From: CAWAVN01 sp963844315
Lineage (GTDB): Bacteria; Planctomycetota; Planctomycetia; Planctomycetales; Planctomycetaceae
NCBI GenBank assembly: GCA_963844315.1
Contig: CAWJOC010000034.1
Span: 124,001-188,000, forward strand
Direction: 5' to 3'
DNA length: 64,000 nucleotides
Position numbers and translations under genes: made by a program
Shown: positions 56,376 through 64,000 of the stretch, in pieces
Numbering within the stretch: the first letter of the stretch is position 1
How the letters are laid out: every line of letters begins with the position of its first letter
The notes under the pieces: model-generated
What the model was told of the DNA's origin: nothing
Seen by the model: only the letters and a program-made list of their open reading frames with translations
Database searches by the model: none

Positions 56376-57161
56376 TCAAACCGCCGCAAGGCACGCCGAG
56401 AGCAATTCGGGGCTAGCAATGGAATCCAAGATCACATCCGGGTGAAACGCATACTTGGCGAGGTCGCACAGGTCGGTTCCGCCGGAGAGAACCAACACCG
56501 TGCGGTAGCCCAGTTGCACGCCGCCCAGGATGTCGGTCTCCATCGTGTCGCCGATGATCGTCGTCTGGGCGGTCGAGAGGCCGAGTTCTTTTCTCGCGGC
56601 CCGCATCATGACCGGGCTGGGTTTTCCGACGCTGAAGGCCTTCACACCGGTCGCGGCTTCCAACAAGGCGACAATCGCCCCGCAACCGGGCCGCATTCCC
56701 CCGCCGCTGGTCGGGCAGTTGGGATCCAAATTGGTGGCGATCAGTTTGGCTCCGTCCTTGATCATGTTGACGGCCCGTTCGAGCATCTCCATCGTGAAAG
56801 TCCGGCCCTCGCCGACGACCACGTAATCGGGCCGGTCATCCACGATGGCGTAGCCGTTATGGTGCAACGCCTGCAAGAGACCCCCTTCGCCGATGACAAA
56901 GGCCGTTCCGTTCGGCTTTTGCTGGGCCAGAAACCGGGCCGTCGCCATCGCACAGGTGAAGATGTGCTGTTCCTCCACATCGATGCCCATCTGCTCCAAG
57001 CGGGCCACGACATCCCTTCTTGTCCGCTGGCTGTTGTTGGTCAGAAACAGAAAGGGAATCTCGAACTCTCTGAGCCGGTTCACGAACGTGTCGGCTCCTG
57101 GAATGAGTTCATGCCCCCGGTAAATCACACCATCCATGTCGATCAGAAATCCTGTTGTCAT
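56376..57161 (-). CDS. HAD-IIA family sugar/nucleotide phosphatase (NagD-like)
   Basis: 261 residues from the ATG at 57161 with GAGGAACG upstream. HAD motif I GFLIDMDGVIYRGHELIPGA (DxD), motif II FLFLTNNSQRTRRDVVARLE, motif III Lys in AFSVGKPSPVMMRAARKELG and motif IV TTIIGDTMETDILGGVQLGY. The C2 cap includes VVVGEGRTFTMEMLERAVNM and IATNLDPNCPTSGGGMRPGC, typical of NagD/4-nitrophenylphosphatase. It removes phosphate from small metabolites; substrate not set by sequence. Intact. Confidence 0.92.
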   Translation of the reverse strand: MTTGFLIDMDGVIYRGHELIPGADTFVNRLREFEIPFLFLTNNSQRTRRDVVARLEQMGIDVEEQHIFTCAMATARFLAQQKPNGTAFVIGEGGLLQALHHNGYAIVDDRPDYVVVGEGRTFTMEMLERAVNMIKDGAKLIATNLDPNCPTSGGGMRPGCGAIVALLEAATGVKAFSVGKPSPVMMRAARKELGLSTAQTTIIGDTMETDILGGVQLGYRTVLVLSGGTDLCDLAKYAFHPDVILDSIASPELLSACLAAV

Positions 57162-57681
57162 TCGTTCCTCAAGGTGGACGCGAAATACTTTCGTTGGTGA
57201 ACGCCAACCAAAGGACGGCAACGGGTCGCCCGTTTGCGGCCCGCTCGTCGACTCCCAGTCTTGCAAGCCGCGTGCCGACAAGAGCCAGAGGCCAGAAGTC
57301 AGGGACAAGAGGCCGGGAAACGGCCCAAGAACGCCCTGCCCTGCCCGGCAATTGGGCAGGAAAGACAATTCCCTGATCGCAAAACTCGCCCAGCATGGCA
57401 AACAGTGGTCCCGATCCGAAAACTTTCGGAGACCTTTTGCTTCGGGAGGTTTTTGACTCCGGCGTTTTCCCAAAGCATTCCTCAGGAGAAGCCACTGGCC
57501 TGGGGAAAGGCTATTGCGGATGGCAAATATAATTGTGATTTCTCAATGAAGAACCACCGCAAGAGCATAGTAAGTTCGCCGGTTTCCTGGTTAACTATGA
57601 GTAGTGCGAGCCTTGTCGACGGGCGGCAGTCGCGCGTCGGGGTTCGCGTGGAACGGGTTTACGTCCTGAGGAGAGAATCTG
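57162..57681. other. Non-coding divergent gap between the HAD and Spy-like genes
   Basis: 520 nt. It contains two overlapping - strand octamers at 57334-57346 and the phrase GGCCAGAAGTCAGGGACAAG, but no frame with gene-like composition. The Spy-like ribosome-binding site GAGGAGAG is at its right end. Confidence 0.55.
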
Positions 57682-58320
57682 ATGAAACGGTTCCTGATGA
57701 TGGCAACACTCGTGGCGTTGGTGGCGTGTACCTCGTCCGCCTTCGCGCAACAGGGGGGACGTGGCGACAATGGCAGCGACGGTGTCGCGGGCCTGATCGC
57801 CATCGAAGAAGTGCAAACGGCGTTGAAGCTCACACCGGAGCAAGTGGAGAAGCTGCAAGCGCTCCGGGGCAGCCGGGAAGATCGGGCCGCCTTGCGGGAC
57901 CTCAGCCAGGAAGAACGGCAGAAGCGCATGCAAGAACTGGCCAAGAAAGCGGACCAAACCATCAAGACGGTGCTCGATGAAACGCAGCAGAAACGGCTCG
58001 AAGAACTCCGAATCCAACGCGACGGGGCCGAGTCGCTGACCCGCGCGGAAGTCGTCGCGAAGCTCAATCTGGATCAAGCCCAAAAGGACAAGATCAAGCA
58101 AATCGTGGCACGGGACGCCTCGGCAGCGCGCTTCGATTTTCAGAACGCCACCCAGGAAGAACGTCAGAAGTACGTTGCCGAAGCCCGCGAACGCCGGGAG
58201 AAGCGACAAGCCGAACTGCTTGCGGTGCTGACCCCAGCTCAGAAGGAAACCTTCGCCACGATGCAAGGCGAGAAATTTACCTTCCCTGAACGCCGCCGCA
58301 CTAACAACAATAACAACTAA
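57682..58320 (+). CDS. Periplasmic Spy/CpxP-like (LTxxQ) protein
   Basis: 212 residues. Signal peptide MKRFLMMATLVALVACTSSA then AQQGGRGDNG. The mature protein is nearly all helix with two LTxxQ-type sites: ALKLTPEQVEKLQALRGSRE and LLAVLTPAQKETFATMQGEK, plus AKLNLDQAQKDKIKQIVARD. Spy and CpxP are periplasmic chaperones of the envelope-stress response; planctomycetes have many such proteins of unknown partner. The C-terminus is Asn-rich (RTNNNNN). A strong terminator follows. Confidence 0.78.
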   Translation: MKRFLMMATLVALVACTSSAFAQQGGRGDNGSDGVAGLIAIEEVQTALKLTPEQVEKLQALRGSREDRAALRDLSQEERQKRMQELAKKADQTIKTVLDETQQKRLEELRIQRDGAESLTRAEVVAKLNLDQAQKDKIKQIVARDASAARFDFQNATQEERQKYVAEARERREKRQAELLAVLTPAQKETFATMQGEKFTFPERRRTNNNNN

Positions 58321-58348
58321 CCGACCCCCCTGCCCTTTCCAGACCCAT

Positions 58349-58423
58349 CCCGCCAAGCGATTTCTGGCGGGACCACGAACAAAAAACCGTCCCTTCAGCA
58401 GCGGCTGGATGGGACGGTTTTTT
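58349..58423 (+). terminator. Repeat hairpin plus rho-independent terminator after the Spy-like gene
   Basis: CCCGCCAAGCGATTTCTGGC then GGGA (58349-58372) is a member of the GATTTCTGGCGGGA family. Right after it AAAACCGTCCC pairs with GGGACGGTTTT (58383-58421), followed by a T-run. The rest of the gap to 58760 has no gene. Confidence 0.85.
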
Positions 58424-58760
58424 ATTGCCTCGGGGCAGAAGTCCCACAAGGCACTCTCCTCTCCTAAGTCGATTGCCTTCACTGTCAATCGAGAACTCCC
58501 CCGCCATCACTCAAGTGAAATCGAAATATGATTATAGAAAACCTCCGATGTTGGGACGGCGCGAAGCTGGCTAAAGTGGGAAAACGCGTCCGAGATCATT
58601 CGTCGCGAGCCGTCAAGGAGGAAATCAATGATCCCTATCCGCGCTCCGCCCGAAATGGGAAGGGTGAATTAGAGCCAAACGACCCATGAAGACTTGTCGT
58701 TTTCGAAGATTGAGTCGGTTTCGATTGCTATTTCTAAATTCTTCCTATGGAGAGACAACC

Positions 58761-59720
58761 ATGTTACTCACTTCCAAAGGCGAAAGCCTCTTGGCCAAGA
58801 ACCTGAAACCATTGACCAGCCTGTTCCGAAGTCCTCCGGCCCGCCGCAGGAACAAAATGTCCTACTCGGCGTCAGTTCCGCAAGCCATCGAGAAACTGGA
58901 AGACCGGATCGTCCTTTCAGCGGCCTCGGCCAGAGCGGCGGCGAATCTGGAGGTTCCGGACATCGACGCCGGGGAAACGCTGGTGACAATCACCGACATC
59001 GTCGTCGACAGTATTGAGGTCGTCGAAGAGGGAGGAGTCACCAGCCTCGTCGCCAATACCATCGTCACGGGAACGATCTTGGGGCAAGACTTCACCGAAA
59101 CCGTGGAGATTCCCATTGATCTGGGAGCGAGTCCCCTCCGAAATGATGGGCGAATGTCCCATTCTGAATTTGTCCTTGGGACCGGTCAGCCTGGATCTGT
59201 TGGGATTGCAAGTCAATCTCGATGACTGCGCGGGCGGCCCTGTCACCGTGGACATCACAGCCGTTGAAGGAGCACTGTTGGGCGATCTGCTCTGCAGTCT
59301 CTCCACCGCGCTGGACGGTGGGTTGGACTTGGGAGATATCCTCGGTGGTTTGACCGAAACGGAACTGGACACCGTGTTCGATGGTCTGACCGAGATACTT
59401 AATGGAGTCCTTGACGAACTCCTAGCCAGCACGGGCGACGGTGGGATCTCCACACTCAGCCATGGCGGGGGTGGAGCGACCACGGATATCCTCGATCTCG
59501 AAGTCGGGGCACTTGATCTCAACCTGCTCGGCTTGCGGGTGCAAACCAGCGATATCTGTCTGAATGTGAGCACGAACGGGGCGACGGCAATCTGCTGGGC
59601 AATCTGCTCTCGCAGGTCAGCCATCTGCTGGACAACGCCAGCCCGAACGCCGTGGATGCCGTCTTCAAAAACCTCGACCGCAAACTGGATCGCATCCTGG
59701 ACCGCTTGGACCGCTTATAG
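58761..59720 (+). CDS. Surface protein with LEDRIVLS sorting-type motif (two frameshifts)
   Basis: About 319 residues. ATG at 58761 has GAGAG upstream. The N-terminus MLLTSKGESLLAKNLKPLTS then RSPPARRRNKMSYS leads to AIEKLEDRIVLSAASARAA, the motif at the head of many large planctomycete surface proteins. After frameshifts near 59140 and 59582 the chain has two related units built on LNLSLGPVSLDLLGLQVNLD and LEVGALDLNLLGLRVQTSD, and helix-like NLLSQVSHLLDNASP. Rich in Leu, Asp, Gly and Thr. Likely exported; function unknown. Confidence 0.68.
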
Positions 59721-59750
59721 GGATTCCAAAAACATCCCTTTCCCGACCAA

Positions 59751-59802
59751 AGCACGCAAAGAGGTTGGCGGCCTTTCCTTGGCAGCCAACCTCTTTGTGC
59801 TT
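59751..59802 (+). terminator. Long hairpin after the surface protein gene
   Basis: AGCACGCAAAGAGGTTGGC pairs with GCCAACCTCTTTGTGCT over about 17 bp, loop GGCCTTTCCTTG. It is followed by TTTC only, so it is a hairpin terminator without a full U-tract. A GATTTCTGGCGGGA unit comes next (59826-59850). Confidence 0.65.
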
Positions 59803-59856
59803 TCAAACCTGTTGTCCCCCTCATTCCGCCGGGCGATTTCTGGCGGGACGGTTTCG

Positions 59857-60216
59857 TTATTCATTGGGCATTGCGTGGGGCGGTGAGGAATAGCCCATTG
59901 AAGCCTGGCCGTTCTGGTGGATGGCCCGCTGGACTTCTTCGAATCGCCTGCGGTACAGCCAGCGCTGCCAGAACCTGAGCGGACGCAGGTTCCGGTCGTC
60001 CATCGGGATGAGATGCTCTTTGCCTCGCCGGGTCTTGAGCCTGACATGCGATCCCTCCACAACCTCCGTGACGATCCAAAACTTATCGACCACGTAGCCG
60101 TAGGTGTCCCCCTTGGAAGACGGCGAAACCTGTTCGGCGCACGGTCCGGGGTCGGCACTTCGCTTGGACTTTCGATAAATCACCCAATCGCCGGGCTGAA
60201 ACGTGCTATTTGGCAT
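59857..60216 (-). CDS. Small hypothetical protein, SH3/KOW-like N-half
   Basis: 119 residues from the ATG at 60216. FQPGDWVIYRKSKRS, DTYGYVVDKFWIVTEVVEGS and VRLKTRRGKEHLIPMDDRNL look like a small beta-barrel (SH3-like) fold that in planctomycetes occurs in short uncharacterised proteins. The end is RFWQRWLYRRRFEEVQRAIH, a basic helix that could bind nucleic acid. No named family. It faces away from the phosphate transporter gene. Confidence 0.65.
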   Translation of the reverse strand: MPNSTFQPGDWVIYRKSKRSADPGPCAEQVSPSSKGDTYGYVVDKFWIVTEVVEGSHVRLKTRRGKEHLIPMDDRNLRPLRFWQRWLYRRRFEEVQRAIHQNGQASMGYSSPPHAMPNE

Positions 60217-60364
60217 TTCGCTCGCTTTCCAGGGAATTTCCATCGAGATCCCATGTCCGCGCACGGTTTGTGCGCACGCACCTTTCCTGTTATAGTAGGC
60301 GGATTTTAACCAAAACTTAACAGATTCTTCATCGGATTTTCACAGCACTCGATCGGTTTTTTTG

Positions 60365-62048
60365 ATGGATGCAGCCCAAGTCACACAGATGCTGACCACC
60401 GTTGTCGGGGGTCTGGGAATCTTTTTGCTGGGCATGAAGAACATGTCCGAAGGCATGCAAGCCGTTGCCGGGGCCAGCCTGCGGAAGATGATTAGCGCGG
60501 TCACGTCCAACCGCTTTCTGGCCACCGCTGTGGGCGTGGCGGTGACTTGCGTGGTGCAATCCAGTTCGATTACGACGGTGATGGTCGTGGGCTTCGTCAA
60601 CAGCGGCGTGATGCAATTGAAGCAGGCCGTCGGCGTCATCATGGGCGCGAACATCGGCACCACGATCACCGGCTGGATTCTCGTCTTGAACATCGGCAAG
60701 TACGGACTGCCGATGCTGGGACTGGCGGCGTTTGTCTATCTCTTTTCCCGTGGCGACCGCTGGCGTTTTTGGGCGATGTTCTTCATGGGCCTGGGCATGG
60801 TGTTTTTCGGTCTGGAACTCATGAAAGACGCCTGCGCCCAAATCAAGGACATGCCGGAATTCGAACAATGGTTCCAGCAGTTCCAGGCCGACAGTTATTT
60901 CGGCGTGCTCAAGTGCGCTGCGGTGGGCTGCTTCGTGACCTTGATCGTGCAATCGTCCTCGGCCACGTTGGGCATCACCATCTCGCTCGCCGTCCAAGGC
61001 GTCATCAGTTATCCCACGGCGGCGGCCTTGGTTCTGGGCGAGAACATCGGCACCACGATCACCGCGTATCTCGCCTCGTTGGGAGCAACCACCAATGCCC
61101 GAAGGGCCGCCTATTTCCACGTGCTGTTCAACATGCTGGGCGTGTTCTGGATCACGCTGATTTTTCCCTGGTACATCACCTTGATCCAATCCCTCGTGGC
61201 CGGTTCGGTGGGCGAAGCGGTTGTGATCAACGGGAAGACGACCTACCCCAACGTCACCGCCGCGATTGCGCTGACGCATTCCCTCTTCAATGTGTTCAAC
61301 ACCCTACTCTTTCTGCCCTTCTTGCCTCTATTTGTCAAACTCCTGGATGCGGGTCGTGCCGTCCAAGCCGTTCAAGGAGAAACCCCACCTGACCGATCTT
61401 GACATCCGCATGCTCGACACCCCGCTGTTGGCTTTGGAGCAATCGCACAAAGAGCTGCTTAAGATGGGCGATGGTTGCCGGAAGATGCTGGATTGGCTGA
61501 AAGCGTTGCTTGAGGCGGCGGATCCGGACAAGCCGCTCGCCGACCGCATGAAACGCCGGGAGCAAGTGCTCGACAGCATTCAGGACGAGGTGGCCCATTT
61601 CGTGACCGCCCTGCTCTCCGGGAACATTCCGCACGCGGTCGCCAAGGAAGCCCGCGAGCAGCTTCGCATCGCCCACGAGTACGAAGCGATCAGCGATTAC
61701 TTGCTCAACGTGAAGAAGATGGATCAGAAGCTTCGCGAGGATGGTTTTCGATTCACCGCCAAGCAGCAAGCCGATCTGTTAAGCCTGCATGATGCCATCG
61801 CGGACTATTTGAAAGACATCCACATCGCCCAAGAGCAGCAGGACAAGCACGTCCTGACCAAGGTGGACACCAAGCGAAAGCATCTCCGCGCGGCCATCAA
61901 AAAGCTCCGGCAGGAACACCTGGAAGAGCTTTCCAAGGATCCCATCCCGCCCCACGTCAGCATGACCTTCATGGCCGCGCTCAACGCCTACGCCCGCGTC
62001 CGCGACCACTCCCGAAACATCGCCGAAGCGATCGCCGGGAAAGTCTGA
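60365..62048 (+). CDS. Na+/Pi cotransporter family protein with C-terminal PhoU-like domain (one frameshift)
   Basis: About 561 residues from the ATG at 60365. The NaPi-II repeat signatures appear twice: VTCVVQSSSITTVMVVGFVN with GVIMGANIGTTITGWILVL, and FVTLIVQSSSATLGITISL with LVLGENIGTTITAYLASLG. A frameshift near 61355 (between LFVKLLDAGRAV and PSKPFKEKPHLTDLDIR) leads to a PhoU-like helical domain (LLALEQSHKELLKMGDGCRK, IAHEYEAISDYLLNVKKMDQ, YARVRDHSRNIAEAIAGKV). It probably takes up or exports phosphate with sodium. The stop is 3 nt before a dispersed repeat. Confidence 0.92.
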
Positions 62049-62051
62049 TAG

Positions 62052-62215
62052 GCGAGCGTGGGGCGTTAGCCCCATGAGGTCTTTTCATAGGCGGTAGGCT
62101 GTAGGAAAACCTTCTTACTCTTAAACTTATTTTTACTCTTCGCAATCCGACGATCCTAACCGACAACCCTGCCCCTTTCCGCACCGTTCCCGCCAACCGA
62201 TTTCTGGCGGGAAGG
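62052..62215. repeat. Three different repeat families in the gap after the phosphate transporter
   Basis: 62052-62080: GGCGAGCGTGGGGCGTTAGC then CCCATGAGG. 62089-62105: GGCGGTAGGCTGTAGG. 62112-62135: CTTACTCTTAAACTTATTTT. 62190-62215: CCCGCCAACCGATTTCTGGC then GGGAAGG. All belong to families seen elsewhere in this window. Confidence 0.85.
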
Positions 62216-62236
62216 GCCGGTGATGGCAGGCCGAGA

Positions 62237-63670
62237 TCAAACACCCGGTTCGTCCCATTCCCACCAGCAGAGACCGGTGGAGGATCGGCGGGTTTTGATC
62301 GGGAGGCTTTGCCGGGCGCGTTCCAGAGTCCGGTAGGCGATGCCTTCCTCCTGGGCGTTTCTTTTCAGGTCTTGGACTTGTTGCGGACCCTCGCGGAGCG
62401 CATCGAGCAGAAACGCCTTGGCGTCCTCCAGGGCCGAGGACATCTCGCGAGCACTCGATTGCGCGAAGGCTTCGTCAGCGGTCATCTCGATGGGCAGGCT
62501 TTCCCATTCTACGCGGGCCGGTTCCGAGGTGATCCAAAAGCCAAAGCCGCTTTGGGCGCTCGGTCAGATTGTTCTTCCCAGGCAGCAATAGCCTGCGGTC
62601 AGGCTCTTGGGGTTTTTGCCCAAATGCCAGACGGCATCGGGCCAATCCGGGAAACGCCCGGCTGCCAAGGGCCGTATCGTCCATCTGTTTGGCGGACGAC
62701 TTCCGGCGATGGGCGACGACCAGCACCGCGAAGCGGTGCGTCTCGGCCAGCCGGGCCATCGGGGCCAGGACCGCGGCACCGAATTGTCGCGGTGGGCGTC
62801 GGTGTTCTCGCCGAGATAACTTCCAATCGGATCGATCACCACCAACCGGCAATCTGGCACTTGCGACCGGCGTTTTCCAACACGTCCACATCCAGCAAAA
62901 ACACCGGGCCTTCCCGCACATCGCCCAAGGCATCGACCCTTCGGACGGCTTTGAGCAAGTGGACTTTGCGGAGATCGACGCCGTGGCGCCTCGCAACCGG
63001 GGCCGGATCGTGTCCGAAGGATCGTCCTCCGCCGAGAGCATCACCACCTGACCGATGTGACCCTTGGCCCCGCACGGCCACGCCAGACCCCGGCTGACGT
63101 GCGCGGCCAGATCGGAGGTCAGAAACGACTTGCCCGCCCCCGGTTGACGGACCAACAACGTCAATCGCGACAATGGAATCACATTGGGCCAAAGCCATTC
63201 GATGGGGCGGCTTTCGATGTCCGCCAGGCACGAGAGCACCGCCCGGTCGCAGATCTCGGACCATCCACTCGAAGCGCGGCATGGGCCAGGCGTTCCAATG
63301 CCCCCGCAGTTCCGCCTTGATCCAGAAAGTCGCTCACATCGCCCTTGGGAGGCAATCCCTGGAGGGCCACGATCTTCACGGACGAAGCCACCGGCCCAAT
63401 CGCCTCGGCCACTTTCCGGGCATGCGCCTCGCCGGGTGGGTCGTTGTCGGGCAGGATCACCACGTCCCGGCCTCGAAAGAACGGCGTTAAACACTCCGGC
63501 CACTTCCCCGCCCCGCCCGGAGCCGTCGTCGCCACCAGACCCAAGCCCGTCAGCCGGTCGGCGTCTTTCTCGCCTTCGACCACGAACACCATCTGCTCCG
63601 GGGCCGCCAACAGTTCCGGCAATCGGTAGGGAACCAGCTGTGGCCGTCCATCGACCGCTTCATTCAGCAT
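62237..63670 (-). pseudogene. Primase-helicase (TOPRIM + RepA-like ATPase) of a mobile element, N-truncated and frameshifted
   Basis: A single chain is spread over several frames. From the right: QLVPYRLPELLAAPEQMVFV then VEGEKDADRLTGLGLVATTA and RDVVILPDNDPPGEAHARKV (TOPRIM); CLADIESRPIEWLWPNVIPL, LLVRQPGAGKSFLTSDLAAH (Walker A) and VVMLSAEDDPSDTIRPRL (RecA-type helicase); CRLVVIDPIGSYLGENTDAH (Walker B); LVVAHRRKSSAKQMDD; VEWESLPIEMTADEAFAQSS and a winged-helix-like end. At least six frame changes in 1.4 kb exceed the rate elsewhere. The usual N-terminal zinc/CHC2 part is missing at the junction near 63655 with a vapC remnant. A decayed plasmid- or phage-type element. Confidence 0.75.
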
Positions 63671-63983
63671 TCCGGCCGAATTGCCATTTCCACAATTGTG
63701 TTGGGGGAATTATCTGCCGGGGCATACTTGCTACCGAATCCGTCAAGGATTCTCACGGCGATTGCGGATTTGCTTACCGATGTCTCGGTATTACCATTTG
63801 ATGAGAATTGTGCCGAAGAATTTGGCAAACTGCGAGGGTTGATGAAGCAGCATGGCTTTGTTGAACAATCCCGTGGATCTTCAAATCGCCGCCGTTGCTA
63901 TCGTTCATCAATTGATCTTGGTCACGAATAATACAAAGGATTTTTCAGAACATCCCAGGTTTCGATCCTCGCGGATTGGCTGA
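63655..63983 (+). pseudogene. VapC-type PIN toxin lacking its N-terminus, one frameshift
   Basis: In frame from about 63655: RFIQHSGRIAISTIVLGELS then AGAYLLPNPSRILTAIADLL and FDENCAEEFGKLRGLMKQHG; after a slip near 63862 NPVDLQIAAVAIVHQLILVT then NNTKDFSEHPRF. The LGELSAGAY and TNNTKDF motifs are those of VapC-like PIN proteins. The first 30 or so residues with the LLDTN Asp are missing because the primase-helicase remnant begins there. So the toxin was probably interrupted by that element. Confidence 0.78.
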
Positions 63984-64000
63984 CACCGTGACAATTTGAT

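Larger units (their letters stand above)
2720..62174. other. Strand-polarised GGGNAGGG octamers (KOPS-like) that switch strand between 53.2 and 57.3 kb
   Basis: By eye, + strand copies start at 221, 2720, 9715, 12295, 13494, 18253, 18553, 19490, 21788, 21793, 24826, 37585, 38684, 47179, 47184, 50581, 51466, 51771 and 53156. Those at 221 and 24826 are GGGAAGGG; the rest are GGGCAGGG. The - strand copies start at 57334, 57339, 58328 and 62167. No copy of opposite polarity was found on either side. The E. coli FtsK loading sequence is GGGNAGGG and points toward dif; whether it serves FtsK here is inference. Confidence 0.7.

Noticed and set aside
57234..57980. Long + strand frame overlapping the Spy-like gene
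   Set aside because: Its first half is non-coding gap and its second half is an out-of-frame shadow of the Spy-like gene, which has a signal peptide and family motifs.
55258..63983. The two vapC fragments (55258 and 63655) as halves of one gene split by an 8-kb insertion
   Set aside because: The first belongs to the LLDTHSWLW group of PIN toxins, the second to the LGELSAGAY...TNNTKDF group, so they are different toxins.
1..64000. tRNA or rRNA genes
   Set aside because: No T-loop (GTTCRANTCC) with acceptor pairing or rRNA-like stretch was found by eye; a tRNAscan run would settle it.

Overview
The window reads as a chromosome segment from a Planctomycetota bacterium, most likely of the Gemmatales/Gemmata type. 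Lineage hallmarks are two Tat-exported DUF1501 proteins, a BBP7-like outer-membrane barrel, a secreted planctomycete-type cytochrome c protein with two CxxCH sites, a surface protein with the LEDRIVLS motif, a Ser/Thr kinase with a long Pro-rich tail, degenerate J-domain and CarboxypepD_reg proteins, and dense families of short palindromic intergenic repeats. I see no rRNA, tRNA, CRISPR array or intact insertion sequence.

Layout. 1-10.4 kb is a minus-strand cluster that looks like one membrane-associated GTPase system: an approximately 1300-residue zinc-ribbon/TM/8x carboxypeptidase-regulatory-repeat/DUF2135/NPCBM protein, a degenerate J-domain protein with a C-terminal TM, a zinc-ribbon P-loop GTPase, a GAP1-N2-like protein with a TM and coiled coil, and a further gene running off the left edge. 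10.8-18.4 kb holds the BBP7-like barrel, ilvC, a DUF559 protein, ilvN, yggL, a NagB/PIG-L fusion and a free PIG-L deacetylase. 18.7-25.2 kb has a small TM protein, an exported C39-like peptidase with a DnaJ-type zinc finger, two DUF1501 proteins and an ABC ATPase/permease pair. 25.2-30.2 kb is a MarR-MFP-RND efflux operon. 30.2-41 kb has a BRCT-MerR-TPR fusion, glyA, a FliL-like protein, larE, the diheme cytochrome protein, thiO, dtd, cvpA and an RsbW-like kinase. 41.3-47.1 kb carries the minus-strand blocks yicC-gmk-rpoZ-coaC, tpiA-secG and pheA. 47.8-54.8 kb holds dnaK, a thioredoxin-fold protein, the Ser/Thr kinase and accA. 55-64 kb has a broken toxin-antitoxin module, a HAD phosphatase, an Spy-like protein, the surface protein, a Na/Pi cotransporter-PhoU fusion and a decayed primase-helicase abutting a vapC remnant.

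The strongest unexpected signal is a probable replication terminus. The polar octamer GGGNAGGG (the E. coli FtsK-orienting KOPS consensus, here nearly always GGGCAGGG) occurs 19 times on the + strand from 221 to 53163 and never on the - strand, then 4 times on the - strand from 57334 to 62174 and never on the +. Between the two sets, at 54929-54956, lies a dif-like XerCD site with 11-bp arms, a 6-bp spacer and a TTATGT core.

About 40 single-base frameshifts break otherwise convincing genes, including dnaK and pheA. Most are best explained as indel errors in the assembly, so such genes are given here as one feature spanning all frames. A few genes (the vapC fragments and the primase-helicase) are really truncated.
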